Position numbers and translations under genes: made by a program
Assembly (NCBI GenBank): GCA_035628505.1
Contig: DASPJR010000118.1
Span: 21,688 to 85,687, forward strand
DNA: 64,000 nt
Source of the DNA: DASPJR01 sp035628505
Lineage (GTDB): Bacteria > Planctomycetota > SZUA-567 > H5-PLA8
Direction of reading: 5' to 3'
Part shown: in pieces, positions 8,861 through 17,093 of the stretch
Layout: each line of letters starts with the position of its first letter
How positions within the stretch are numbered: the stretch's first letter is position 1
Notes under the pieces: model-generated
Databases searched by the model: none
What the model saw: the letters and a program-made list of their open reading frames with translations, nothing else
What the model was told of the DNA's origin: nothing

Positions 8861-9685
8861 TCAGGCCGGTTTTACCGTACGCGGCCGGCGGTGCTCGCCT
8901 TTGCTCGCCAGGTAAAGGAGCAGATGCTTGCGCAGACGGTCGTATTCCGGCTGCTCCAGCAGTTCTTCGCGCGAGCGCGGGCGCTCGAGAGTCACCGGTA
9001 CGATTTCGCCGATCTTCGCCGCCGGGCCGTTGCTCATCAGGATAATGCGGTCGGAAAGGTAGATCGCCTCGTCCACGTCATGCGTGATCATGATGACAGT
9101 CTTTCGTTCGCTTTCCCAGAGTGTCATCAGGTCATCCTGCATGACGGCACGGGTCAGAGCGTCCAGCGCGCCGAACGGCTCATCTAGGAGCAGGACCTTC
9201 GGATTGATGGCAAATGCGCGCGCGATGCCCACGCGCTGTTTCATTCCGCCGGAAATTTCAGCGGGCTTTTTGTGCAGGTGCGAAGCGAGCCCGACCATTT
9301 CGAGGTGATGCGTGGCGCGTCTCTTGATTTCGGCCTGCGACAGTTCCGGAAAGACAGTGCGGATTGCCAGCACGATGTTGTCCATCACTGTCAGCCACGG
9401 CAGCAGCGAATGGTTCTGAAACACGATTCCGCGTTCGGGTCCAGGCTCCTTCACGCGCTGGCCATCGACAGTCACGTGCCCGCTGGTTGGAAGTTCAAGG
9501 CCGGCGATAATGTTCAGCAGCGTGCTCTTGCCGCAGCCGGAATGTCCGATGATCGAGACGAACTCGCCCTGATCAATACCCAGCGAAACATCGCGAAGCG
9601 CTTCGTAGTCCGGGCGGCCGTTCTCTCCGAAGAACACTTTGCTGACCGAGGCGATCTGCAGGTAGGAACGGGGTACGGGAGGCAT
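8861..9685 (-). CDS. nrtD: Nitrate ABC transporter ATP-binding protein (NrtD type)
   Basis: A 274-residue ABC ATPase of the nitrate/sulfonate/taurine class. Walker A is GHSGCGKST near residue 43, the Q-loop lies in FQNHSLLPW, the signature is SGGMKQR (the usual Q at its fourth position is M), Walker B is LLLDEPFGALD, and the switch histidine is in ITHDVDEA. The ATG has an AAAGGAA ribosome site. It would energise the permease half of the downstream-numbered neighbour at 9705-11762; the gap between the two coding regions is 19 bases. No second ATPase with a fused NrtA-like regulatory domain (NrtC) is present, so a homodimer is likely. Confidence 0.92.
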   Translation of the reverse strand: MPPVPRSYLQIASVSKVFFGENGRPDYEALRDVSLGIDQGEFVSIIGHSGCGKSTLLNIIAGLELPTSGHVTVDGQRVKEPGPERGIVFQNHSLLPWLTVMDNIVLAIRTVFPELSQAEIKRRATHHLEMVGLASHLHKKPAEISGGMKQRVGIARAFAINPKVLLLDEPFGALDALTRAVMQDDLMTLWESERKTVIMITHDVDEAIYLSDRIILMSNGPAAKIGEIVPVTLERPRSREELLEQPEYDRLRKHLLLYLASKGEHRRPRTVKPA

Positions 9686-9704
9686 GCTTTTTCCTTTGGG
9701 GCCA

Positions 9705-11762
9705 TCAATGCGAAACAGCTTTTTCCAGCCGCGTCATGACGACGTTCATGAGCAGCCCGACTATGCCAATCAGCAGCATCGCGAGAATGGAGCGATCAAC
9801 CGAGCCGGCGTTGTATTGATCCCAGCAGAAGAAGCCGATACCGTCCTGGCCATTCAGCATCTCCGCAGCAACGATGACCATCCACGCGATGCCCAGTGAA
9901 ATGCGCAGCCCGGTGACGATGTGCGGCAGTGTGGCAGGCCAGTAGATATCGCGGAAGATCTGCCACTCGCTCATTTTCAGCATGCGCGCGACATTCAGGT
10001 AATCCTTGTTGATCTGCATGACGCCAAAAGACGTGTTCAGCAGCGTCGGCCACAGCGAGCAGACGAAGATGACGAAAATCGCCGCCATCGTCGGCGCTTT
10101 GAAGCGCTCGTTCTGCATCGCCGGCGCGGAGAAAATCGCGAGCGCCACCGGGTACCACGCCAGCGGCGAAATCGGCCGCGCCAGCTCGATAAGTGGATGA
10201 AGCGCGCGCCGCATGAACGGTTTGCATCCGACCAGAAATCCCAGCGGTATGGCGATCAGCGCTCCCAGGAAAAATCCGGCAAGTACGCGCAGGACACTAT
10301 AGAGCACCAGCATGGGCAGGCCGACGCGGTTCTGCGCGCCCCAGAAGGACTGCTGGATGAACTCAACACACAGCATAGCCGTCGTCCACGGCCCGGGCAT
10401 TTCCCTGGAGAGCAGGCTCGCCAGCGACCACAGCATGAGGAAGAAGGCGGCGCCGAATCCCACCGGCAGGAAGTGATCGGAGATCAGGCGGTCTTTTCCA
10501 ATAACGACCAGATGCAGCCAGACGAAACTGGATGCAATCAGCAGCAGCAGCACGAAGAAAATTGAATAAGGCCGCCCAGACCACGCTTCAACATAACCCC
10601 AGATCAACGGCAGAAAGAAACCGCCGAGAGCTCCGAGCGTGCCGACCAGGCCGCCGGCGGCGCCGACGTCTTTCTCAAAGTAATGGCTGATGTATTTGTA
10701 AACCGCCGCCTTGCCCACGCCCATGCAGATGCCGAGCACAAAAATGAGAGCGGTGAAAACAGCGACATCGATCTTAAATCCGAGTGCTCCCGGCGGCAGC
10801 GCAAGCGGAAGGCAGGACAGCAGCATCGCGGCAAAGACGCTGTACGTTACTTTCGAGGCACCATAACGGTCAGAAAGCCATCCGCCCAGCGGCCGCAGCA
10901 GGCTCGCCGGGAACACGAACAGCGAGGCCAGCGCTGCGCCATTAAAAAAGCTGGTTTCGTACACGCGCATGTAATAGCTGGGCAGCCAGATGCACAGCGC
11001 CACGTACGCTCCAAAGACCACAACATAGTAGAGCCCAAAACACCACAGCCGGACTTCCTTCAACGGCAACAGCATTTCGCGCATCGGTCGCCCGTGTCCG
11101 GGGCGCCGGTCTGTTGCCGGGGCAACCAGCCAGAGCACCACCGCCATGATGCTCAGCAGGATGGAGTACAGGAACGGAATTGCACGCCAGCCACCAGGAA
11201 CAAATCCGCCCAGAAGGCCGCTGGCCGGAATGGCGCTGAGCAGCAGCGGCCCTGCGAGCTTATTGATTGACGATCCAATATTGCCGACGCCGACAGTACC
11301 GAGCGCTACACCCTGGCGATCCTTGGGAAACCAGGCAGAGGTCCAGGCGATCGCGACGGAAAATGAATTTCCCAGGATTCCGAGCATGAAACCGTAAATA
11401 AGAAGCTGTTCAAAAGATTTGGCCGTGCTTAGCAGATACGATGCAACCGCGCCGGCAATGAGCAGCATCAGCGTGAGCAGCCGGCCGCCGTAGCGATCGG
11501 TAAGAAGGCCGAAGGGAAGGCGCCAGATCGAACCGTTTAAAACTGGTATTGAGACCAGCCAGCCAAATTGCGACGCCGTCAACTTGAACTCCTCTTTGAT
11601 CGGCACCGCCAGCACCGCAAATACAAGCCAGGCTGCAAACATTACGGTGAATCCAGTCGTAGAAAGGATCAGCACGCGCGCTGATCCTGTCATCGACTGT
11701 TTGCCGGCTTCTGCCTGCGACATCTCCGGAGTAATCAGACATTCCGTTTGAAGTGATTGCAT
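9705..11762 (-). CDS. NarK-type MFS nitrate carrier fused to NrtB-type ABC permease
   Basis: One uninterrupted 685-residue frame. Residues 1-425 form a full 12-helix major facilitator of the nitrate/nitrite porter family, with GVGNIGSSINKLAGPLL near 158 (first nitrate signature) and a second signature at about 356-390. Arginines R81 (IWRLPFG) and R290 (LLRPLGGWLSDR) sit where the two nitrate-binding arginines of NarK (R89, R305) lie. Residues 435-685 form a near-complete NrtB permease with six helices and the EAA-loop equivalent at about 588-612 (ARMLKMSEWQIFRDIYWP). The two halves belong to unrelated superfamilies with different energetics. The ATG at 11762 has a GAGG site; TTG at 11765 is the alternative. 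The neighbours nrtA and nrtD supply the other ABC parts. Confidence 0.93.
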   Translation of the reverse strand: MQSLQTECLITPEMSQAEAGKQSMTGSARVLILSTTGFTVMFAAWLVFAVLAVPIKEEFKLTASQFGWLVSIPVLNGSIWRLPFGLLTDRYGGRLLTLMLLIAGAVASYLLSTAKSFEQLLIYGFMLGILGNSFSVAIAWTSAWFPKDRQGVALGTVGVGNIGSSINKLAGPLLLSAIPASGLLGGFVPGGWRAIPFLYSILLSIMAVVLWLVAPATDRRPGHGRPMREMLLPLKEVRLWCFGLYYVVVFGAYVALCIWLPSYYMRVYETSFFNGAALASLFVFPASLLRPLGGWLSDRYGASKVTYSVFAAMLLSCLPLALPPGALGFKIDVAVFTALIFVLGICMGVGKAAVYKYISHYFEKDVGAAGGLVGTLGALGGFFLPLIWGYVEAWSGRPYSIFFVLLLLIASSFVWLHLVVIGKDRLISDHFLPVGFGAAFFLMLWSLASLLSREMPGPWTTAMLCVEFIQQSFWGAQNRVGLPMLVLYSVLRVLAGFFLGALIAIPLGFLVGCKPFMRRALHPLIELARPISPLAWYPVALAIFSAPAMQNERFKAPTMAAIFVIFVCSLWPTLLNTSFGVMQINKDYLNVARMLKMSEWQIFRDIYWPATLPHIVTGLRISLGIAWMVIVAAEMLNGQDGIGFFCWDQYNAGSVDRSILAMLLIGIVGLLMNVVMTRLEKAVSH

Positions 11763-11806
11763 CAACCGCCTCGCTCTTGTTCAACCCATCGAATGCACAA
11801 CAAACG

Positions 11807-13066
11807 CTACGCCTTGATACCGAACTGCTGCCAGTAAGCCTCTGGATCGGCGGGATCGAAAACCATGCCGTCGAAGAGTGTTTCCTTACCGCGAGATTCC
11901 ATGCCTGCCGGAAGCGCGACTTCGGCCATTTTCGCGCCATCGGTGAAGTAATCCTGCCGCATGATGCGCCTGGCTTCGCTCTGGTAGTCCGGTTTTTCAG
12001 CGAGCATGCCCCAGCGGCGATGCTGACTCATGAACCACATTGCGTGGCTCAGGTAAGGAACCGGGGTATTCCGTTCAAAAAAGCGCATGTAATCGGGATC
12101 ATCGACAGGTGAGGCGCCGGGAGCGTGTATGTACTTGCCCAGCATGCGGTCGAGAATCGTATCAGGCTTGCAGTTGACGTATTCCTGCCTGCCGATGATC
12201 TCAGCAGCCTCGGGGCGATTCTTCAGATCGTCGAGCCAGCGGCAGGCTTCGAGCGTGGCGGCGATGAGCGCTTTGCAGGTGTTTGGACTGGCCTTGGCAA
12301 ACTCTTCGGTAACGCCGAGCACCTTTTCGGGATGGTCCTTCCAGATACCCTGCGTGGTAATGCCAGTGCCGCCAATGCCTTCAGCGACTGCGCGGGCGCC
12401 CCAGGGTTCGCCGACACAGTAGCCGTCCATGTTCCCGGTCTTCATGTTGGCGACCATCTGCGGCGGCGGGATCGTAATCAGCTTCACATCCTTATCTGGA
12501 TGTACGCCGCCGGCGGCGAGCCAGTAGCGTGTCCACATCGCGTGAGTTCCCGGTGGGAAAGTCATCGCGAAAGTCAGCTTCATGCCTTTTTCAGTGATGG
12601 CTTTCTTGATATCCGCAGGCGTCTTGATGCCAGCGTCGAGCAGACTCTTTTTAAGCGTGATCGCCTGGCCGTTGAGGTTCAGCATCTGCAGCACGCACAT
12701 CGGCACTTTCTTTACAGGCGAATTGACGTCGCCCACACCCAGCGATGAGCCGACGATCATCCCAAGGAGAATATGTGCGCCCTGGATCTCGTTCTTCTGG
12801 ATGGCATCACGTGTCGCCGCCCAGCTGGCCATTTTTTTGATCGCTACATTCAATCCGTACTTTTTGTAGATGCCTTTTTCGGATGCAATTACCAGCGGGG
12901 CGCAGTCTGTGAGCGGGATGAACCCGAGTGTAAGATCGGTTTTTTCAAGCTTTTCAGCGGCGCGAACGGTCGCTGTGCTGAGTCTGCCGACGCCAGCAGC
13001 AACGCTCACAGCTGCAAAACTCCTGAGCAGATCGCGTCGCGTCAGGCCCGATTGGGTGGTCTTCAT
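11807..13066 (-). CDS. nrtA: Nitrate/nitrite-binding ABC transporter substrate protein (NrtA type)
   Basis: The ATG at 13066 follows an AAGGAG ribosome site and gives 419 residues starting MKTTQSGLTRRDLLRSF, a twin-arginine signal with a hydrophobic stretch and an AXA-like cleavage region near residue 37. The open frame extends 41 codons further upstream, but that segment looks non-coding. The mature part resembles NrtA/SsuA-type periplasmic binding proteins (LTLGFIPLTDCAPLVIASEKG near 46; DGYCVGEPWGARAV in the second half). It should bind nitrate in the periplasm and pass it to the ABC permease domain encoded next. It lies 44 bases before the fusion transporter gene, in the same orientation. 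Confidence 0.92.
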   Translation of the reverse strand: MKTTQSGLTRRDLLRSFAAVSVAAGVGRLSTATVRAAEKLEKTDLTLGFIPLTDCAPLVIASEKGIYKKYGLNVAIKKMASWAATRDAIQKNEIQGAHILLGMIVGSSLGVGDVNSPVKKVPMCVLQMLNLNGQAITLKKSLLDAGIKTPADIKKAITEKGMKLTFAMTFPPGTHAMWTRYWLAAGGVHPDKDVKLITIPPPQMVANMKTGNMDGYCVGEPWGARAVAEGIGGTGITTQGIWKDHPEKVLGVTEEFAKASPNTCKALIAATLEACRWLDDLKNRPEAAEIIGRQEYVNCKPDTILDRMLGKYIHAPGASPVDDPDYMRFFERNTPVPYLSHAMWFMSQHRRWGMLAEKPDYQSEARRIMRQDYFTDGAKMAEVALPAGMESRGKETLFDGMVFDPADPEAYWQQFGIKA

Positions 13067-13373
13067 GTCAGACTTTCTCCTTGTTTGTCTGAGCTGAGGT
13101 GCCATGGAGCACCGAGCATGCCAGTTTTTCACAGTGCCGGATTTAGACCGGCCTGCGCATTCTTGAACGGTCGTTAAAACGCCGCGCACTCTCCTGCTGC
13201 TTCATACTGAGCAATTCTTCCTGGAAGCTGCAAGTCTGAAGCAATCCCATGTTTTGGATGTCGAGGCTGCTGGTGAAATTTGCGCGGCGGATTGATCATT
13301 ATCGAACATTCCTGTCTAAGGCCCGATTGGCTTAAGTTCTCTGACACGTGCGGCCCAAACGCATGCGTCAGCG
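13067..13373. other. Gap between porin gene and nrtA
   Basis: 307 bases between two minus-strand genes. It holds the nrtA ribosome site. A GATAAT -10-like hexamer is present on the minus strand near 13300, but no good -35 accompanies it. A 69-codon open frame on the minus strand has no ribosome site or recognisable content and is not called. Confidence 0.5.
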
Positions 13374-14882
13374 TTAGAACCACACCTGAAAATTCACGAC
13401 AAAGTTGTCGTTCTTGACGTCGTGGAAGGCGCGCCCGGCGCTGCTGGTCGAGGGATCGTCGACCCAGTTGTAGTTGAGCTGGATCTTGGCGTTGTGGCCC
13501 TTGATGTAATAGTTCACGCCGGCGGTGTAGACCTGCGTCTTGAACGTGTCGGTATGTGTGGCCTCATTGAGGTCCGTCAGCTGCACGTTTTCGAACACGT
13601 CGTAGCGCGCGGCGAACTCGACGTTTTTCAGCCACTTCGGACAGGAGTCTGCGAAAACGCTGTCCGCCAGTTTGTAACCCATCGAGGCGTACCAGCCCTG
13701 TGAGGAGAACGGATTTCCGACCGTCTGGAACGACGCTCCGGCCGCTGGCGCGCGCGGATCGACGCGCGCGGGATCGAGCACCGTCGAAGGCGTATTGCGG
13801 TCTTTGATGTATGCCCACTCGCCGCGAAGCCACCAGCCTTTCAACGGCCCGCCTGGAGTGTAAAACGCGTGTGCGTAATGCCGCATGGCCCAGTTCTCAT
13901 CACGATTGAGCCCGCTGACAGGGCTGGCGATGGGGCTGTTGCCTGCGGCCTCGCCATGTACGCCGAACATCGAGCTGAAGCTCAGTTCCAGGCTGCCGAA
14001 ACATTCATGTTTCCAGAGCGGGCGAAGCAACAGCCGGTACTGAAAATCTTTTGCATCGTTGTCGTCGGCGCGGTTTTGCGTCTGGCCTGCCGAAAGATAA
14101 TAGTTACCCGCGCCGTTGAACGCGCCCAGCCAGTACTGGAAACGCTCCTCCCACCACGTTCCGTGCACTTGCAGACCCAAATCGCGGTTAGTCGTAAGCT
14201 GGCCGATAAACGAGCGTTCCACAAAATCGAGCGCGCCGTTCAAGCGGATGCCTTCGTCGCCGAGCGCCGGGCGAAACTGGCCGATCTGGAAATCATGGTG
14301 CGGGATGACGCCATGGTAGTTGATCCACGCGTCCTGAATCAGGCGCGGCGTGCCGCCGCCTCCGGTCTGTACGTTGGCCAGATTGTTGTTCAGCCCGCGC
14401 TTGAAAGTTCCCTGGTTCGAATTGAAACCGGGATAGCTGAGCTGCTCGCGAGCCGGATCGATCCACAAACGTGCCGAAATGTTCTCGTGCAGATCCATGT
14501 CGAAGATCAGATCGGTACGCTTGATCTGAAAGCCGTCGTTATCGACGGCCTCATTTGTGTCGTTGATATTGTTGATGTCTGGATCGTGGAAGAGTCCCTT
14601 GTTGTCGTTCTGTATGGAGTAATACCAGATCTGCACGAGTCCGCCGATCTTCAGCTTGCCGGTCTTCGTCGCAACAGGCGCATTCGGGCCATACTTGGCA
14701 TCGACAACTTTGTCCACGGCGCCTTTGGCGATCGGTGCTGTCGCCGCGGCCGCCTTTGCTTTGCGAAGTTCCTCAATATCCTTTTTCATCTGTTCCCATT
14801 CGGCCTGCGAGATCTCGACCGCGCGCGCGAGCGCGCACAAAAAAACGCAAAGCACCAGTAGACATTTACACGTTTGAGTCAT
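13374..14882 (-). CDS. Outer-membrane beta-barrel porin (OprO/OprP-like)
   Basis: 502 residues from the ATG at 14882, which has a GGGAGGGGG ribosome site. A signal peptide (MTQTCKCLLVLCVFLCALARA) is followed by a short coiled-coil segment (EWEQMKKDIEELRKAKAAA) of the kind that anchors PVC-group porins near the envelope. Then come alternating amphipathic strands with many aromatic residues, ending in NFVVNFQVWF; the terminal phenylalanine is the usual C-terminal mark of outer-membrane barrels. It resembles phosphate-selective porins O/P. Placed first in the nitrate cluster in the same orientation, it is likely the outer-membrane entry for nitrate; that specificity is inferred from context only. 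Confidence 0.85.
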   Translation of the reverse strand: MTQTCKCLLVLCVFLCALARAVEISQAEWEQMKKDIEELRKAKAAAATAPIAKGAVDKVVDAKYGPNAPVATKTGKLKIGGLVQIWYYSIQNDNKGLFHDPDINNINDTNEAVDNDGFQIKRTDLIFDMDLHENISARLWIDPAREQLSYPGFNSNQGTFKRGLNNNLANVQTGGGGTPRLIQDAWINYHGVIPHHDFQIGQFRPALGDEGIRLNGALDFVERSFIGQLTTNRDLGLQVHGTWWEERFQYWLGAFNGAGNYYLSAGQTQNRADDNDAKDFQYRLLLRPLWKHECFGSLELSFSSMFGVHGEAAGNSPIASPVSGLNRDENWAMRHYAHAFYTPGGPLKGWWLRGEWAYIKDRNTPSTVLDPARVDPRAPAAGASFQTVGNPFSSQGWYASMGYKLADSVFADSCPKWLKNVEFAARYDVFENVQLTDLNEATHTDTFKTQVYTAGVNYYIKGHNAKIQLNYNWVDDPSTSSAGRAFHDVKNDNFVVNFQVWF

Positions 14883-15222
14883 TGTCCCCCTCCCAAAAGC
14901 GCCGCCCTGCGGCTGCGCGCCGCCTTTCGCGCGAAGCGTTAAGACACTCGCGTCCACGACGACACAGCAACCTCGCTGTTCCGCGCGGCCGGGTGTGAAC
15001 TTTCACACGCTCTTAACGTGAGAGGACCAATAGCAGGCGCGTTGCCAATGCCGTTTACGAAGTTTTTGTGGTCAAAAGAGCTGTTGTGTGCTGGATTCGA
15101 AACAAAGCGGGGTCCACCGGACACGCGTGAGATGATTTCGGAACAGCTATTCCTGCCGTCGGAACTGTGGTGTTCACCATGCTGCGCTTTTTCGTTCAAC
15201 CGGGGCGTTCAGAATTCAGCAT
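14883..15222. other. Gap before the porin gene
   Basis: 340 bases between two minus-strand genes. It contains the porin ribosome site and one clear palindrome (14993-15008, listed separately). A 79-codon plus-strand frame at 15018-15257 has no visible support. No terminator hairpin with a T-run was found. Confidence 0.5.
14993..15008. promoter_or_regulatory. CRP/FNR-like palindrome upstream of the porin gene
   Basis: GTGTGAACTTTCACAC has perfect seven-base arms around a two-base centre. Written as TGTGA-N4-TCACA it combines CRP-like half sites with the four-base spacing of FNR/DNR sites. It lies about 110 bases upstream of the porin ATG, at the head of the nitrate cluster. No CRP/FNR-family regulator gene is in the window. 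Function is a guess. Confidence 0.4.
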
Positions 15223-16005
15223 TCATCCTCTGCGCAGGCGCAGAAGGAATTCGTTAAGCGCTGAAAAGTTCTGAACACTCTCGGGCAGGGTTGAACTTTC
15301 AGCAGCCGGATCGAGCTGCGCTTCAAGCACGCGCGCGTGGTCCAGAAACCCAGAGAACTCTTCCGGCTGGAGGCGGCCTTTCTCTTTGCCGGACATCTTG
15401 CGCGCGACGAGATCAGCGATGAAGGGCAGCTTGAAGTTCTCATTCAGTTTCAAAATGTTTGCTTCCACTTCGCCGGTACGCAGCAGATGCAGCCCGGTCA
15501 TCGCCACGCGGAAAAGGTACAGGAGCGCCTTGGCGGTGGGCTGGGCATCTTTTAAAACCAGCTTCTCCTGTGTCCGGAAGAATCCTTTGTAATGATGAAC
15601 GACATGCCGCGTCATGGCGCCGCGCGCCAGTGCGCGAAGCTCATCCAGATGTCCGCCATCGTACACAATCAGCGGCGAAAAAATCTGCTCGAGCACATAG
15701 CCGTTCTTGCGTGTCAGCAGCAGCAGATATTTGCGGATGTCATGCGAGACGCAGTCGACTTCAATCCCATCGATCAGCCCGCCAGTCGACTCGTACGTTT
15801 CCTCTGGATCCGTCAGCCCGAGCATCTCATCCGGCGGCAGTACGTGACAGCCGCGCAGATCGATGTCGGAATCTGCCGATGGAAAGCCGTAGAGATGCGC
15901 GCCTGAGATTGCGACGAAGACGAAGCGTGCGGGTCTGGCACCGGGAAGAGCGCCCGTTTCCAGCGCCCGCTTGCCGCGATCGATCGCCAGCTCGTTGATT
16001 GTCAT
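15223..16005 (-). CDS. RlaP/YcgL-type nucleotidyltransferase (COG3541-like), second of pair
   Basis: 260 residues with a polymerase-beta-type nucleotidyltransferase core: ISGAHLYGFPSADSDIDLRG near residue 33 carries the G-S/A-H-x-Y-G-x-x-S-x-D-S-D-x-D signature, with a further acidic residue in IEVDCVSHD near 80. An all-helical C-terminal half follows. This is the pattern of COG3541 proteins, which Aravind and colleagues called RlaP because some sit beside RNA ligases. The ATG overlaps the TGA of the upstream related gene (ATGA). The likely activity is nucleotide transfer to RNA ends, possibly in RNA repair. The usual glycine-serine is AISG-A here. Substrate is unknown. Confidence 0.8.
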   Translation of the reverse strand: MTINELAIDRGKRALETGALPGARPARFVFVAISGAHLYGFPSADSDIDLRGCHVLPPDEMLGLTDPEETYESTGGLIDGIEVDCVSHDIRKYLLLLTRKNGYVLEQIFSPLIVYDGGHLDELRALARGAMTRHVVHHYKGFFRTQEKLVLKDAQPTAKALLYLFRVAMTGLHLLRTGEVEANILKLNENFKLPFIADLVARKMSGKEKGRLQPEEFSGFLDHARVLEAQLDPAAESSTLPESVQNFSALNEFLLRLRRG

Positions 16006-16997
16006 ACGCGGCTCCTGCGTGTTTCGATGAGAAACCGGTCGACCGCTTCAACGTCCGGCCGCTCCGGCAGCGCGGTTTTCCCGTACTCGTCCTGGAACAC
16101 CACATTCAGTTCGAGCGCACGCGCATAGACCTGCTCGAATGACAACTCCCCGCGCTTGATCGACAAAAGCTCCGCTCGGTACTCGCCCACATCGACCAGG
16201 ATGCCTCTGCCGCGCAGCGCCTCGATTCCGGAATAGAGCAGCCGGATCAGGTGCATGGCGTGCTTCGGCCGTGGCTCGCCGCCGGTCTCTACCTGCCGCT
16301 TCAGCTTCTTGAACTGCGAGAGCACGTAACCGGAATACGTCTGATACAAATATTTCGAAAGAAACGCCGGCCGCAGCTCGCGCAGTTTTCTCCCGATCGC
16401 ATCGCAGTGCAGCACATTCGCCTCGCCGACGTAAAGACTCTCGAGGATGTTCGGGTTGGCTTTCAACGCCAGCCGCAGGAATTTTTCGAGTTCCCACCAG
16501 CAGAAGTCGTTGGCTTCTTCGCTGGAGTTATGATCAAGCGTGCGGCCGTCCGCCATTCGCTTGAACTCGATCTGCTCAGGCAGCGGCTGCAGCGACCAGT
16601 GCCATTCGGCAGGCGGAACGTACACGCCGCGCTCGTCGTTGTCTGAACTCTCATCGGCCAGGCCAAACGCTTTCGAACCCATGCGTACGCGGTAGACAAG
16701 GTACGGTTCAAACGCGGCAAGCTCGCGCGCGGGCAGTTCATCCTCCGGCGCGTCGGTCCTGCGCACGACAATTTCCGTCTTCAACGCGCGCACCGCCTGC
16801 TTGTCGGTGAACTCGATCAGGTACGAATACTCATTAGTCAGCGGCGCCTCGCGAACGACCCCAACGCTGCCGGCTTTCTTGAAGACATGTTTTCCGTCAG
16901 CGTCGAACACTGCGCCCATGACGGGCAGATCTTTCTTCAACACCACCTGTGTGCCGAGCGGAATAATAAAGTTCGGCGAGAGCTGCGAAGGATCCAT
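16002..16997 (-). CDS. RlaP/YcgL-type nucleotidyltransferase with N-terminal extension, first of pair
   Basis: 331 residues. Residues 1 to about 95 form an extra beta-rich, SH3-like region (GTQVVLKKDLPVMGAVFDADG). The nucleotidyltransferase signature RMGSKAFGLADESSDNDERG begins near 105 and matches the G-S-x-x-Y/F-G-x-x-x-x-x-S-D-x-D-x-R-G pattern of the neighbour, so the two are distant paralogues. The helical part continues to the end. The two genes overlap by four bases and should be made together. I see no RNA ligase, kinase-phosphatase or RtcB nearby, so the pair stands alone here. A weak GAGAC precedes the ATG. Confidence 0.8.
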   Translation of the reverse strand: MDPSQLSPNFIIPLGTQVVLKKDLPVMGAVFDADGKHVFKKAGSVGVVREAPLTNEYSYLIEFTDKQAVRALKTEIVVRRTDAPEDELPARELAAFEPYLVYRVRMGSKAFGLADESSDNDERGVYVPPAEWHWSLQPLPEQIEFKRMADGRTLDHNSSEEANDFCWWELEKFLRLALKANPNILESLYVGEANVLHCDAIGRKLRELRPAFLSKYLYQTYSGYVLSQFKKLKRQVETGGEPRPKHAMHLIRLLYSGIEALRGRGILVDVGEYRAELLSIKRGELSFEQVYARALELNVVFQDEYGKTALPERPDVEAVDRFLIETRRSRV

Positions 16998-17093
16998 TCA
17001 CGCAGTCTCGGATGGCTTCTTTGGTTCGTCAACACGACTTCGCGTTACAGAAAACGAACACGCGCGACGCGTTCCCTGTGACTACGTTACGCG

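Noticed and set aside
13174..13383. A 69-codon minus-strand frame between the porin and nrtA
   Set aside because: No ribosome site, no domain, and it overlaps the porin gene's 3' end.
15088..15115. GGATTCGAAA word resembling a tRNA T-loop
   Set aside because: The flanking bases do not form a T-stem, acceptor or anticodon arm, so there is no tRNA.
15018..15257. A 79-codon plus-strand frame before the nucleotidyltransferase pair
   Set aside because: Runs into the opposite-strand gene, has no ribosome site and no recognisable features.
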